Source: Astropecten irregularis (taxonomy: Eukaryota > Echinodermata > Asteroidea > Paxillosida > Astropectinidae). From it: DNA of 64,000 nucleotides. The DNA is taken from positions 1,798,001 to 1,862,000 of the forward strand of contig OZ020244.1 of the NCBI GenBank assembly GCA_963971285.1. Direction: 5' to 3'. The notes beneath the pieces were generated by a model. That model was not told where the DNA came from and did no database searches. It saw only the letters and a program-made list of their open reading frames with translations. Shown here in pieces: positions 18,170 to 28,313 of the stretch (position 1 is its first letter; every line of letters starts with the position of its first letter). The position numbers and the translations under genes were made by a program.

Positions 18170-20110
18170 TGGAATGAAGAAGAAAGCACAGTAACTCAGT
18201 ACATATTCAATGTTTGACAACATCAGCAGAAAACAATTATCTTTACAAAGAACATTTACATAACAAATTCACATTTTACGTGGTGGAGAAGTAACCTCAA
18301 CCACATACCAGATCGGAGACAATAAACTTACAACCTTGACCCTTCTTTTTGAGTCAATTTGCATTGCTTCCACTTTACTGATTTCTCCAGGGCATTAATC
18401 TTTTTATCATTCCATGTTTTGTTCACTTACTTTCCGCGGTTGCAACAAAGTGACCCACAATTTTTCCTGATGTCGTACCATATCAGTTCGGTATGCAAAC
18501 CTTTTTCCACAAATGTCACCTGTGTGGACTCAACAATATGCCCTTGTCACGGTAATAGTCCGTAGGTGACCAGCAATACTTATTGGTTAATAAGATTGCA
18601 ACCCCACGGCTCGAGGAGGAACCAAAGGACCAGAACCTCTTATTTTAATTTATCTTTCCCATGCTCGGGCTTCAGCATAGCTACACGCATAAGTTTCCTG
18701 TAAAAGTAAAATATCAACCCCTTTACATGAATCAAAAATTTGGTTGCGTTTAACATAATTCCTTAAACCAATAACATTTAAAGTGGAAACACAAATGGTA
18801 GCCATGAAAAATGCAATAAAGACAAACTTATAAAATGTGAACGGAGAGAAATAAAAGTCAATTTTTGCTTATGGCTCGGTTCTTCAGCTGCTTCTTCTTC
18901 TTTCTGTTGACTTCGACAAAGTGTTCATCCGACAGGGAGGTGGAGAGGCTCCTCTTGGATGCCACACTCTTATTTGAGATGGTGGAGTCATCAGAAAGCT
19001 GGCCTCGGTCGATGGTGTCTTGGAGCTTGTCATTCTCGATCATGATTTGGCCCCACTCGGCCGCATGATCCCCTGGTCGTCGTGCAGGGACCCCCGACGC
19101 ATTCCTGATGAAGAAATCATCGTCACTGTCTTCTGATAGGGGGTGGCGGCAGCGGGCTTCGGCGTCTTCTGCTTGGGCTGCTTTGGTTCCGCCGCCAAAG
19201 CTCCAGAGTAGGACTTGGGGGCGTCCGGTGGGATAGGGTTGGCCTTGGCCTGTTTGGGGTTTGTCTTGGCGGTGCGTGGACTGGGGGATGGGCGCAGACC
19301 CACCGCCTCATCCCAGAAGCCTAGTGGCTTTGGCTCATCTGGTCCGCTGTCGTCACTGGTGTCCGAGAGGTTTCTCAGCTTTTTGGCCTTGGTACTCGGA
19401 CGCTTCTCATCTGCTGGGTTTGGGCGTGCGGCTGTGGCAGAAGAACTGGGGCACTCACTTGGGGGGTGGCCGGTACATTTACAAATGTCACACCTTTTGG
19501 GGTTGGGACAGGTTGTGCTGCGGTGTCCACGTCCTCCACAGTTGTAGCACAATATCGAGGTGCAGCTGGCTGCCAGGTGACCAGGCCGGCCTCATCGACA
19601 GCACATCTTCTGTTGGCCCTCATACTGGACATACAACTGGAACGGGCCGACCTTGATGTATGATGGGATGGGGGACTTCAGAATCATCCGAAAATGTCTG
19701 ATACCGTTCTCCCAGTCGGGCGTGCCAGGCCAATGGCCGCGTCGGTGGCCGAGGACTTGGCCATATACTGTGTCAGAGCAGTGAACACGGGGCTGTCTGC
19801 CAATTTTTGCGGGGCATTGAAAATGTTGACAAACCCACGGACATGTCAGCCTCCGATGTTGAAACCTTTCTCTGATTAACCATCAGTTTTGAAACACACA
19901 TTTCTCCTTGCTAGCTCTGCTCTTCAGCGTTACACACCATTTGGCATCATTGAGGTGCTGGACGCACTGAACCTCACTCTCCTTTACATGATTTCTTAGT
20001 AACCAGAACAAATCATTAGGGTTGGTTTTTTCCTCCAGGTGAAGATTCGCACTTGGCTCACGGTTCAGCCTTGAAAAGGTCATTTCACAGCCGAAATCCT
20101 TAATGACAAA
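18170..20110 (-). pseudogene. Antisense LINE copy with ORF1 and ORF2 fragments (unit 6)
   Basis: It has the same breakpoints as units 3 and 4. ORF1 runs from 20083 (MTFSRLNREPSANLHLEE) with frameshifts near 19883 and 19660. Knuckles include CYNCGGRGHRSTTC, complete here, and CDICKCTGHPPSEC. The ORF1 C-terminus is at 19043-18858. The endonuclease start lies at 18806-18570, then the zinc-finger fragment and the RT thumb. No hAT insertion is present at the unit 4 site. Confidence 0.82.
18466..18529 (-). pseudogene. C2H2 zinc-finger fragment between ORF2 pieces (unit 6)
   Basis: The minus strand reads VHTGDICGKRFAYRTDMVRH, then Q, with no stop. This is the cleanest copy of this fragment. Confidence 0.55.
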
Positions 20111-20125
20111 ACTTGATGCTAATAT

Positions 20126-20171
20126 TTTAGTAGAAGGGTTTTCAAAAATGTTTTATTCTTATAAATAAAAC
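20126..20171 (-). repeat. LINE 3' tail followed by U5 loop I-like 12-mer (unit 6)
   Basis: The hairpin, TTTTTGAAAACC, then CCTTCTACTAAA (20137-20126 on the minus strand), as in units 3 and 4. Confidence 0.6.
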
Positions 20172-20179
20172 GTCACAAA

Positions 20180-20412
20180 TGACAGTGTGAACCCTGTGGT
20201 GAATCACCAAGTGACTTATTGTAGCTTCATCACAAATACCACACCTGATGACTGGAGTAAATGTGGACCAACCGATGTGTTTTCAAATTACCTCTTCTTG
20301 AAAAAGCTTTAGCACAAACATTAAAGTTTTCTGGCCAGTGTAGACTTTCTGATGATGTCGTATCATGTCAGTTCTGTGCGCATTTCTTTTTCCACAAATG
20401 TTATGTTTGATA
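20180..20412 (-). pseudogene. C2H2 zinc-finger gene fragment (unit 6)
   Basis: It carries the remnant ICGKRNAHRTDMIRHHQ and degraded following fingers ending in HHRVHT-like sequence. Confidence 0.55.
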
Positions 20413-20778
20413 TCCTTTTATAATTATTCTGGTAATTTGGTTGTTGATTTTGTAAGCTACTGTGTGAATTTTACTGTCTTGTCTCTGCTTCTACTTCTAG
20501 GGTTGTCGGGTGCGTAGGTAGGGTTGGAGGCGTCTGTCTCCTGAAAAGGTCAAGACATTACCGATGTTGGCAGGGGTAGTTGAGCTTCCCCCTGTTGACG
20601 GGACAGACGTATCCCCATTATGCAGTTTGGGCACTGACCCGGCAACCTGTCTTTATCTTAAACTGTCTCTCACACATTGTGTATTTTCTCTCTCTTTTCA
20701 AATAGAAGTTGTTTCTAGTTGCCATTTGAATTGTAAATGTAATACACTTTTGATCATTTTATTCAAATCCAGTAAGAT
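20413..20778. repeat. Conserved distal upstream block of U5 unit 7
   Basis: Same block as 7076-7430. Confidence 0.5.
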
Positions 20779-21040
20779 TATGCAAATGAGGTGAGGTCAG
20801 TTTGATGCATATTCATCAACATGAAGTAGCTGACCGCAACTATTTTAACTACAATTTCTTCTTTGTTTTAAGCTATGGTATTGCATGTGTGGAAACTGTT
20901 GTTAGAAAATAATGCATAAACAGATTTGTCAATAAATGTTTCTAATTTAGAATGTTTTAAGATAAAATGTCAACTATTCACCTGGCAACTGTGGGTACAA
21001 TGTACATCTGATACACTGGGCTACATTTTGCATTTTACTC
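20779..21040 (+). promoter_or_regulatory. U5 copy 7 promoter (DSE octamer -261, PSE)
   Basis: The octamer is at 20780-20787. The PSE-like TTCACCTGGCAACTGTGGGT lies about 60 bp upstream of U5. Confidence 0.72.
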
Positions 21041-21161
21041 ATCACTCTGGTTTCTTTGCATTCGTATAAATCTTTCGCCTTTTACTAAAGATTTCCGTGC
21101 AGAGGAACAATTAATGAGTCTATAGACTAATTTTTTGCTGCCCAGTTGAAAAACTGGGCTA
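21041..21161 (+). ncRNA. RNU5: U5 spliceosomal snRNA, copy 7
   Basis: Complete except for a 2-nt deletion after the 3' strand of stem I (GAGGAACAATTAATGAG against GAGGAACAGCTTAATGAG in most copies). Loop I, Sm site AATTTTTTG and hairpin are intact. The 3'-box-like AAATCCAAAGATAGA follows. The deletion is in the single-stranded linker before the AGTC palindrome, so it may be tolerated. Confidence 0.95.
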
Positions 21162-21228
21162 ATAATCAAATCCAAAGATAGAATCACACAAAAAATCCCA
21201 ATATACATACATGCCCAACATCAAATAA

Positions 21229-21300
21229 GTTTGGATAATTGAATGCCATACTAGTGGTATAGTATTCCAGGGGTTGCAGGTTCAAATCCTGCTCCTGTCA
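21229..21300 (+). repeat. tRNA-like SINE relic downstream of U5 copy 7
   Basis: It contains GCAGG-TTCAAAT-CCTGC and CTCCTGTCAATTTTTC, with the upstream palindrome CATACTAGTGGTATAG degraded. Confidence 0.55.
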
Positions 21301-21404
21301 ATTTTTCAATGTTCAGTTTCAATGATGTAAAATTAATCTACATTTAGTATCATATCGCCTTTGGCTGTTTCATTTCGTTTGAGGAAATATTTCCGGGGTC
21401 GTTT

Positions 21405-21842
21405 AGGGCTTAAGCCCTTTTCACACGACGACAAAAAAACTCTCAACCATTGAGAAATTCTCTCATGGTTGCGAAATCTTACAAAAGTGTAATCGTGTGA
21501 AAGGACACCAATGCTTGAGAGTGACCGACGTCCCCAGTGAATCCTTGAGAGATTTTGACCGAGGTCCAGACCTACGACAAAATTTCTCAAGGGTCCCTTG
21601 AGAAGTGCTTTGCAGTACGCATGCGTGTGTTTTCTATGTGTTTCATTACCTCTGCAGACCGTGCGCTTCACGCGCAACCTCAGCGTCGTGATGGTACTAG
21701 CAGTGTTTTACATTCATAAAATACATAGTCTATCGATTACCCGCGTTCCGTCTCAAGGGAGGCTTGCGAAATGTTACACTGTGCCGTGTGAAAGGACGCA
21801 AAAACGGCCAGCGTAAACCGTTTTTGCAACCATGAGAAAATG
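21405..21842. mobile_element. MITE-like insertion with inverted ends (unit 7)
   Basis: The left end has CCCTTTTCACACGACGAC and CTCTCATGGTTGC. The right end has GTCGTCC-like GTGTGAAAGGACGCAAAAAC and GCAACCATGAGAAAATGTCTC, forming imperfect inverted repeats. It lies only in the last unit. Confidence 0.5.
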
Positions 21843-21844
21843 TC

Positions 21845-23470
21845 TCAGGAATACTTATTGGATAATAAGATTGCAACCCCACGGCTCGAGGAGGAGCCGA
21901 GCCAAAGGAACAATAAGGGGGTGCACACTGAAGCCAAGATGCTGAAGATTTTGACAACATCAGCAAAAAAAGTTTTTTACAAAGAACATAATTTACATTT
22001 ACATAACAAAATTTACATATACGTTGCGGAGGAGTGACCTCAGCCACATACCACATCTGAGACAATAAACTCGTTTACAACTTCCACCCTTCCTTTTTCA
22101 GTCAATTTGCATTGCTCCCACAACTAGACATATTTCTCCAGGGCATTTATCTTATCATTCCATGATTTGTTCGCTATTTTTGGGTTGCAACAAAGTGACC
22201 CACAATTTTTCCTGATGTCGTACAATATCAGTTCGGTATGCAAACCTTTTTCCACAAATGTCACCTGTATGGACTCTACAATACATCCTTCATTGTCACT
22301 GTAATAGTCAGTAGTGACCAGGAATACTTATTGGATAATAAGATTGCAACCCCATGGCTCGAGGAGGAGCTAAAGGACCAGAACCCTTTACTTTTAATTT
22401 CTCTTTCCCATGTTTGGGCTTCAGCATAACTACACGCATGGGTTTCCTGTAAAAGTAAAATATCAACCCCTTTACATGAATCAAAAATTTGATTACGTTT
22501 AACAGAATTCCTTAAACCAATAACATTTATGAAGTAGAAACACAAATGGTAGCCATGAAAAATGCAATAAAGACAAGACTATAAAATGTGAACAGGATTA
22601 AATGGTATTAAATGGCTCGGTTCCTTAGTATGCTTCTTCTTCATTCTGATGACCTCAACAAAGTGTTCATCTGACAGGGAGGTAGAGAGGCTCGATGCAC
22701 TTTGGTTCGAGATGGTGGAGTCATCTGAAGTCTGGTCCCGGTCAAAGACTTTTTGTAGCTTGTCATTTTTCATCATAATTTGGCCCCACTTAATAGTCAG
22801 GTGGTCCCCTGGTTGTCGTGCAGGGACCCTGGATGCGTTCCTGATGAAGAACTCATCGTCGCTGTCTGCTGATGAGAGGACGGCGGCGACAGGCTTCAGT
22901 GTCTTCTGCTTGGGCTGCTTTGGTTCGGCCGCCAATGCTCCAGAGTAGGACTTGGGGGTGTCCGTTAGGGTAGGGTTGGCTTTGCTATGTTTGGGGTTTG
23001 TTGTAGCGGTGCGTGGACAGGGGGGTTGTAGCATGCAAACCACCGAGGTACAGCTGGCTGTCAGGTGGCCAGGCCTGCCACAGCGGCGGCACATCTTCTG
23101 TTGGCCCTCATACTGGACGTATAACTGGAACGGGCCGACCTTGATGTATGATGGGATGGGGACTTCAGGATCATCCGGAAATGTCTGATGCCGTTCTCTC
23201 AGTCGGGCGTGCCAGGCCAATGGCCGCATCGGTGGCCAAGGACTTGGCCATACTGCGTAAGAGCGGTGAAAACGGGGCTGTCTGCCAATTCATGCGGGGC
23301 ATAGAAAACGTTGACAGAAGCCACGGAGATGTCAGCCTCGATGTCGAAACCTTTCTCTGGTTTACCATCAGCTTTGAAACACACAGTTTCTCCTTGGCAG
23401 CTCTGCTCTACAGTGTAACACACCACTTGGCATCATTGAGGTGCTGGACACACTGGACCTCACTGTCCTT
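21845..23470 (-). pseudogene. Diverged antisense LINE fragments (unit 7)
   Basis: A piece of the endonuclease start (21845-21900) is joined head-to-head to an ORF2 3' fragment in + orientation (21903-21955). RT-thumb, zinc-finger and endonuclease pieces follow on the minus strand (22020-22550). Then comes an ORF1 copy from about 23450 to 22590 with large deletions: only CRRCGRPGHLTASC remains of the knuckles. This copy is more diverged than those in units 3, 4 and 6. Confidence 0.7.
22213..22275 (-). pseudogene. C2H2 zinc-finger fragment (unit 7)
   Basis: The minus strand reads HTGDICGKRFAYRTDIVRH, with the leading Val replaced. Confidence 0.45.
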
Positions 23471-23475
23471 TACAT

Positions 23476-23531
23476 GTGATACACTGAGCTACATTTTGCA
23501 TTTTACTCTTCACTCTGGTTTCTCTGCATTC
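23476..23531 (+). pseudogene. U5 snRNA 5' fragment and proximal promoter (copy 8), right end of array
   Basis: GTGATACACTGAGCTACATT and the start of U5 (CACTCTGGTTTCTCTGCATTC) are present. The sequence then switches to unrelated DNA before loop I. To the left, ORF1 sequence joins at a short ACATG microhomology, so the PSE and DSE are deleted. Confidence 0.85.
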
Positions 23532-23692
23532 CTTGAAAGTTGCCAGTGTGAAGCTGGTGCTTTAATACAAAGAAGATGTTTAATATCGCATTACTGTTGT
23601 TGTAGGATAATAAATACCTTGTAGAAATTCCTACTATAGTGTGGAATTGTTGCATTGCTGTACTTTGAACACAACCTACTACTAGTACTACG

Positions 23693-24171
23693 TACTATAC
23701 TACTGTGTTGCCATAGTCCTCAAAAACCATTTGCATTCTCTTGAACATGTATGCATTTTCTTTTGCCATGACCATTCCACCCACTGTCCAATTCTTGATA
23801 TTATCTATCCATCCTGTCTTCCTCCGACCTGGCCTGGCCTTCCCTTCCACTTCACCTTCCACCGTCATTTGGACTAAGCCATCTGGATGTCTTTTCCAAT
23901 GGCTGTATTTGGAGAGTTTCCTCTTCTTCAGCTGCATTAGCAGACCTTCATCTTCAGAGAATCTGACTTTCTCCCGAATCCATGCATTTGTTTTCCTGTC
24001 TCTCCAACTGACCTGGAGCATTCTGCGCCAGACCCACAGCTCAAATGACTGTATCTTTTTCATATCTCTCTGTTTTAGTGTCCAGCTTTCTGCACTATAG
24101 AGGGGTATACTCCATACCAAGGACTTCACCAACTTTTTCTTCAGTTTCAGGCTGATCTCTTTTGCCTTCAA
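23693..24171 (-). pseudogene. C-terminal part of another non-LTR retrotransposon reverse transcriptase
   Basis: The 158-residue minus-strand frame reads KLVKSLVWSIPLYSAESWTL, RRMLQVSWRDRKTNAWI and GRRKTGWIDNIKNW. This is the typical region after the RT domain in many metazoan LINE ORFs (IPLYGAETWTL..RRML.ISW.D). The catalytic motifs are absent, so it is a 5'-truncated copy. The clade (RTE- or CR1-like) cannot be fixed here. It is not the same family as the LINE at 332. Confidence 0.7.
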
Positions 24172-24199
24172 CAGTCCAAGTGGCAGTCCAACACAACCT

Positions 24200-24394
24200 A
24201 TGATCTTCCTTCATATCAGTATCTTAAATTCTATCAGCTACTTGTCATCGTCATATATTAATTGTTGTGTTTGGTCAGCAGTATTGGAAACGGATCCCTA
24301 GGGTCATAGTTATTAGGTTAACTTTTCCTTTTCCCGGCATTTGCTGCTGGCCTGGTGTCGTATTTGTATTTAATAAATAAATAATAATAATAAT
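24200..24394 (+). repeat. Probable LINE 3' end with AATAAA/AAT tail
   Basis: The sequence ends in TTTAATAAATAAATAATAAT, resembling the microsatellite tails of some LINE families. No coding part is attached. Confidence 0.35.
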
Positions 24395-24830
24395 CAGGCC
24401 TTGATTTTTAAGGAGAGTGAGAGTGATCACTCTCCTCCGCTCTCCTTAATGTTTTCCAAGGAGAGTGAAAAAAGATTTAAGGAGAGCTGCCTTTTTTCAA
24501 AACATCACATACATTTTTCCTGCTGAGATTCATCCTTTATGGAAACTACAAAAATAGTGTTATCTTTTTGTAATCTTTTTCAACAGGACAAGCAAAATCA
24601 TGCATGTTCTCTTTTTCTGACACCGGACACATGCCAAAACTTGGTTTAGCAAGAGCAAACTGCTCTCTTTATTCACTAGTATGAGTAGGCCCTATGTTGA
24701 TCAAAGGAGTTGGATTTGCAGCTCAAACTTGATTTTTGTTAGTGAGAGCAAATCACTCTCCTAAATTCTCTACATTGATTTGAGGAGAGCGATTTGCAGC
24801 TCTCCTCATTTTTATTAAAAAGAAGGCCTG
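24395..24830. mobile_element. hAT-like non-autonomous element in an AAT microsatellite
   Basis: The ends CAGGCCTT and AAGGCCTG are inverted, with GGAGAGTGAGAGTGATCACTCTCC-type repeats inside. The flanks are both AAT repeats, so an 8-bp duplication cannot be proved. GGAGAG/CTCTCC motifs recur through the interior. Confidence 0.6.
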
Positions 24831-24839
24831 AATAATAAT

Positions 24840-25405
24840 AATAATCATGGAGCATTCACAACAAGATCTCACAACATCTCTTCTCGGACCCATATTAGTT
24901 ATACTGCCAGCTCAATTACTTGAACCATGCTCTCAGTTAAATTTTTCAAGTGCGAACAGCAGTAAGATTTACTAATTTACTCAAATGACCCATGATGATA
25001 GAAAGCCTATCTTTCCAATAGTCTGACAAAGTGGAAGTGTTGCATTAGTGTCAGTGCTGGTACATTCTTGCTCTGAGGCAAGGGAAGATCTGCCAAATGC
25101 TGGCAGCTCTGTTGCAGCTATGGAGCAGAATGTTTATGAGTTCAGACAGCCTTACTATGGGAGATGAGAACACACCAAACAGTCTCACCTTTATGTATTG
25201 TGCTGCCATAACCTAGGTTTGTTGTCTCACAGCACAAACTGCCACCTTAAAGTGCATCTTCATAAAAAGCTAAATGACACATGTAATCAAATATTAAAAC
25301 AAGAATGATTTGAATTATCATCTCAAAACTCAGCAATAATATACATGTAATATGATATTGTTGCTGAGTTTGTTGGCATGATAATTCAAATCATTTGATT
25401 TGAAT
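24840..25405. other. No recognised feature
   Basis: AT-rich sequence. A short inverted pair around AATGATTTGAATTATCA (25303 and 25379) suggests a small fold-back. Otherwise nothing was recognised. Confidence 0.3.
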
Positions 25406-25600
25406 TTGATTGCAGGAGACGTGCGGTACGTGTATCATCACCACCAACACTCCAGAAGTCGTCCACTCAACGCTGATTGAGGACAAATGGCCTGTATCCT
25501 AGCAACCCAGTCCGGCTCAATCCATCCTCAGCCAACATTGCAAGATTGGCACAAGGTAATACAATGTATCGATTGCATCCTTATGACTTGTGTTACTGTC

Positions 25601-25760
25601 AATAGTGCTCCGCACTTGTGCTAAAAATAGCACCGGACCTCAGACAAACAATGCAACCATGCACACGTGCTGGGTGTGCGCGTGCATGTACATACGTGTG
25701 TGAGTCAATGTTTGTCTGACATCCGGGGATTTTGTGACATCATTAGTGCGGAGCGCTATT
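25601..25760. mobile_element. Small MITE with inverted ends
   Basis: AATAGTGCTCCGCAC at the left and GTGCGGAGCGCTATT at the right are inverted with one mismatch. A second inner pair (GACAAACA/TGTTTGTC) extends the stem. Confidence 0.55.
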
Positions 25761-26159
25761 CTGCCAAATTGGGGCAGGATTTGTGATGGTGTCCACGTGC
25801 ACATACTTGTACATGTTTGCATTATTCATTAATTAATGAGTGCACATTCCCAATTAAGTGTTCTTCAAATTAGACTGAAATCAATGTACACATCAGTGCT
25901 ACTTAACAGTTTTAGACAAGGATAATAGATGTACATGTACAAGTTTACAGATATGTAACATGGACACCTTCACTAATACTGCCCCAGCTTGGTGGATTGT
26001 CCCATTTATTGTCAATGAAACAATACTAGAAGCCAATGTGACAGAGATATAAAGCATCAGTATGAAGCAGCAGCCGATTTCACGAAACTTTACGCAGTTG
26101 CGTAAATGCACTTACGCCACAAATTTTGTGTTTAAAAAAAAATGATCCCTACACACATG

Positions 26160-26665
26160 TATGTTGGTGGTGTCCGTAATACATGTAGTCAAGTATCTTT
26201 GTTCCTTTTACAGTCAGAAGCCATGAAACCACTCACAATCGCTATAGCCCAAGCAGGCACGGTTCTACGGGGGGCTAGGAGGGGGGCCCAAAAAAACAAT
26301 GCAATTGAAAAAACAAAATCTTGAAAATACTGGATTTTTTCAGGTATTATGCGGCAATTACATAAAAAACATGTTGTGTAGGCTATATGTGCATGTTCTT
26401 CGACCCCTAATAAGACATAGCAGAAGCGAGTGTTAAAAGAACCCAAAATATTGGGTCTTCTATTCCCCCCCAAAAAAATATTGGCTCTTCTAGCCCCCAA
26501 AAATGTTGACTCGCGAACCGCGCCTGAGCCCAAGGATAATTTTACATGCATGCGGCATCAGCAATGCTGCAAACATGAGAAATAGTATATGAAGAATAAT
26601 TCAAAAAGGATGCAGCTTTTAAATTTTACTGAAATTATGAGAAGCAAACCACAAGGGAAACTGAC
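26160..26665 (-). repeat. SINE-like repeat, interrupted by a hAT MITE
   Basis: It shares GTCAGAAGCCATGAAACCAC, CGCTATA.CCCAAG, GCAATGCTGCAA and GATGCAGCTTTTTAA with the copies at 61597 and 63081. The tRNA-like head is missing here. The 273-bp hAT element splits it. Confidence 0.55.
26246..26534. mobile_element. hAT MITE with perfect 8-bp target duplication
   Basis: The element spans 26254-26526 (273 bp). Its ends are CAGGCACGGTTC and GAACCGCGCCTG (one mismatch), flanked by AGCCCAAG on both sides (26246-26253 and 26527-26534). There is no coding capacity. Confidence 0.9.
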
Positions 26666-26669
26666 AAGA

Positions 26670-27160
26670 TAAATCTGACAGTGTGTCTGAAGTCTTTGAC
26701 TAATAAAGGAAACTATTATTACAACAAAGTTTTGGTTTACACGAGTGCTTCCTTGGTCAGTTGAGTTTAGTTATTTGTAGTATTTAAGAGAGAATAAACT
26801 AATACATAGTCAAGAAATGTTTGTGTTGATTCACGATTTCGTATAACCTACACAATAGAACAAACCAAATATGTTTTCTTATAAGGTTTCAGGCCATTCA
26901 CCAATGTTTATAACAAGCATGCAACTCAGTTTTTTCTATTTTCAATGGCATGAATGTGGAAATCAGCTGATCCGAGGAAGAGTTGCATGCCTGGGGCCGA
27001 TTTCACTATTGCTTTGCTATGATCGCTAAAGCCCAAATAATTGCTACCCAAAGTAGCGATAGCTTTCCCTGTGTAGTGATGGATTTGGGGCTGGACTAAT
27101 AGTGATGATCGCAAAGCATTAGCCAAATCAACCTTTTGTTTTTTATTTAAGCACTGCATG
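26670..27160. other. No recognised gene
   Basis: It contains a possible fold-back (GGGGCCGATTTCACTATTGC, with GCGATC/GATCGC repeats at 26995-27115) of the kind found elsewhere in this window. Nothing else was seen. Confidence 0.3.
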
Positions 27161-27164
27161 GGTA

Positions 27165-27350
27165 AGCCTTGTAACTTGTAAGGCAAGCCTAATTTGAACA
27201 ATTCTACAAAATAAATGGAAAATCTGAGAACAAAATATTTCTTTACCAAAGCGTTTTATTCTTTCACTCTGTAAATAACAAATTTTGATGCCAAGAATTA
27301 GCCCCCATTGTACAGTTGTACCATCTTCAAATCTGTGTTATCATGAGAAT
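27165..27350. repeat. Half copy of the fold-back element at 32187
   Basis: It shares GGAAAATCTGA, CCAAAGC.TTTTATTCTTTC, CCAAGAATTAG and TTGTACCATCTTCA with the left arm of 32187-32475. The right arm is absent. Confidence 0.5.
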
Positions 27351-27479
27351 TTCCACCAGACAAACGTCTTTGATATGACATGGCGCTTAATGGGACCACC
27401 ATAGTCATTGACCTTTCACATGGGATAAACTCTGATAGCCTGCTCTAGTCATCATCAGGGTCTACTGACGACGACAAGA

Positions 27480-27767
27480 GCAGGCTAGTCAAAACGTTGA
27501 GACCTTACGAGAAGTGTGAACGATATAGGAGTGCGAAAGTACGAACGATTCTTACATGGTTTTTTCCGCAAACCGATCCACATACCAATTGTCACCAAAC
27601 AAAGCCTCAAACAGTCCTATCTTTAAGAAAGATTTGAGGCTTTGCATGGTGACAATTGGTATGTGGATCGATTTGCGGAAACACCATGTAATAATCATTC
27701 GTACTTTCGCACTTCTTTATCGTTTGCACTTCTCGCAATTAGGTCTCAACGTTTCGACTAGTCTGCT
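27480..27767. mobile_element. Long fold-back (hairpin) element
   Basis: Two arms of about 132 bp (27480-27611 and 27633-27767) are nearly perfect inverted copies around a 21-base loop. They carry CGCAAA.CGATCCACATACCA and CGAAAGTACGAA. The flanks share CTGCTCTAGTC. No coding content was seen. Confidence 0.85.
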
Positions 27768-27779
27768 CTAGTCCTAGGG

Positions 27780-28313
27780 CAGACTAGGCTTATCTTTCTA
27801 AAAAAAAAATTAAGAAAGGTACTTCTTGTATCAAAATATCAGGCCTTCATACATGTACATCTAAAGCACCGTATATTTCAGCCTTTTCAGGTCACTATTT
27901 TGGTTTATGAGCAGTTTGCAGCAGTTCATTACCAAGGCAACAGTGTCTTGTTCCTCGAAGGATTAAATTACTACGTCAAAGCTGCATTAATCATCCAAAG
28001 ACGAAACTATCAAGGTGAAACATGTAAAGCCGTTTGTAGTATTGTAAATGATCAGCTGATAGAGATAAGTGGATCCACTGTGCTAGGACATACGTAGTGG
28101 GCTAGTACCAGATGTACGGTTCAGGTCTTTCAGATAGTCCTTATAAAGCTGGGATGGAAGAATCAGGTCAATGCACATTGAAGAAGCCATGGAACTTATC
28201 ATAACAGGACTATTCCTTGGTGTCCTTATATCCCACATGATGTAAGTGCACTATTTGTTCCTCATTTGTTCCTGCTATGAGTGCCCTCAAAGACAGATAG
28301 TAGATGTCCAATT
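27780..28313. other. Sequence downstream of PPIL1; nothing firm
   Basis: This is the 3' flank of PPIL1. No convincing gene or repeat was seen. Confidence 0.3.

Noticed and set aside
26189-26551. 120-residue minus-strand protein
   Set aside because: It lies across a hAT MITE and its SINE-like host and has no recognisable domain.
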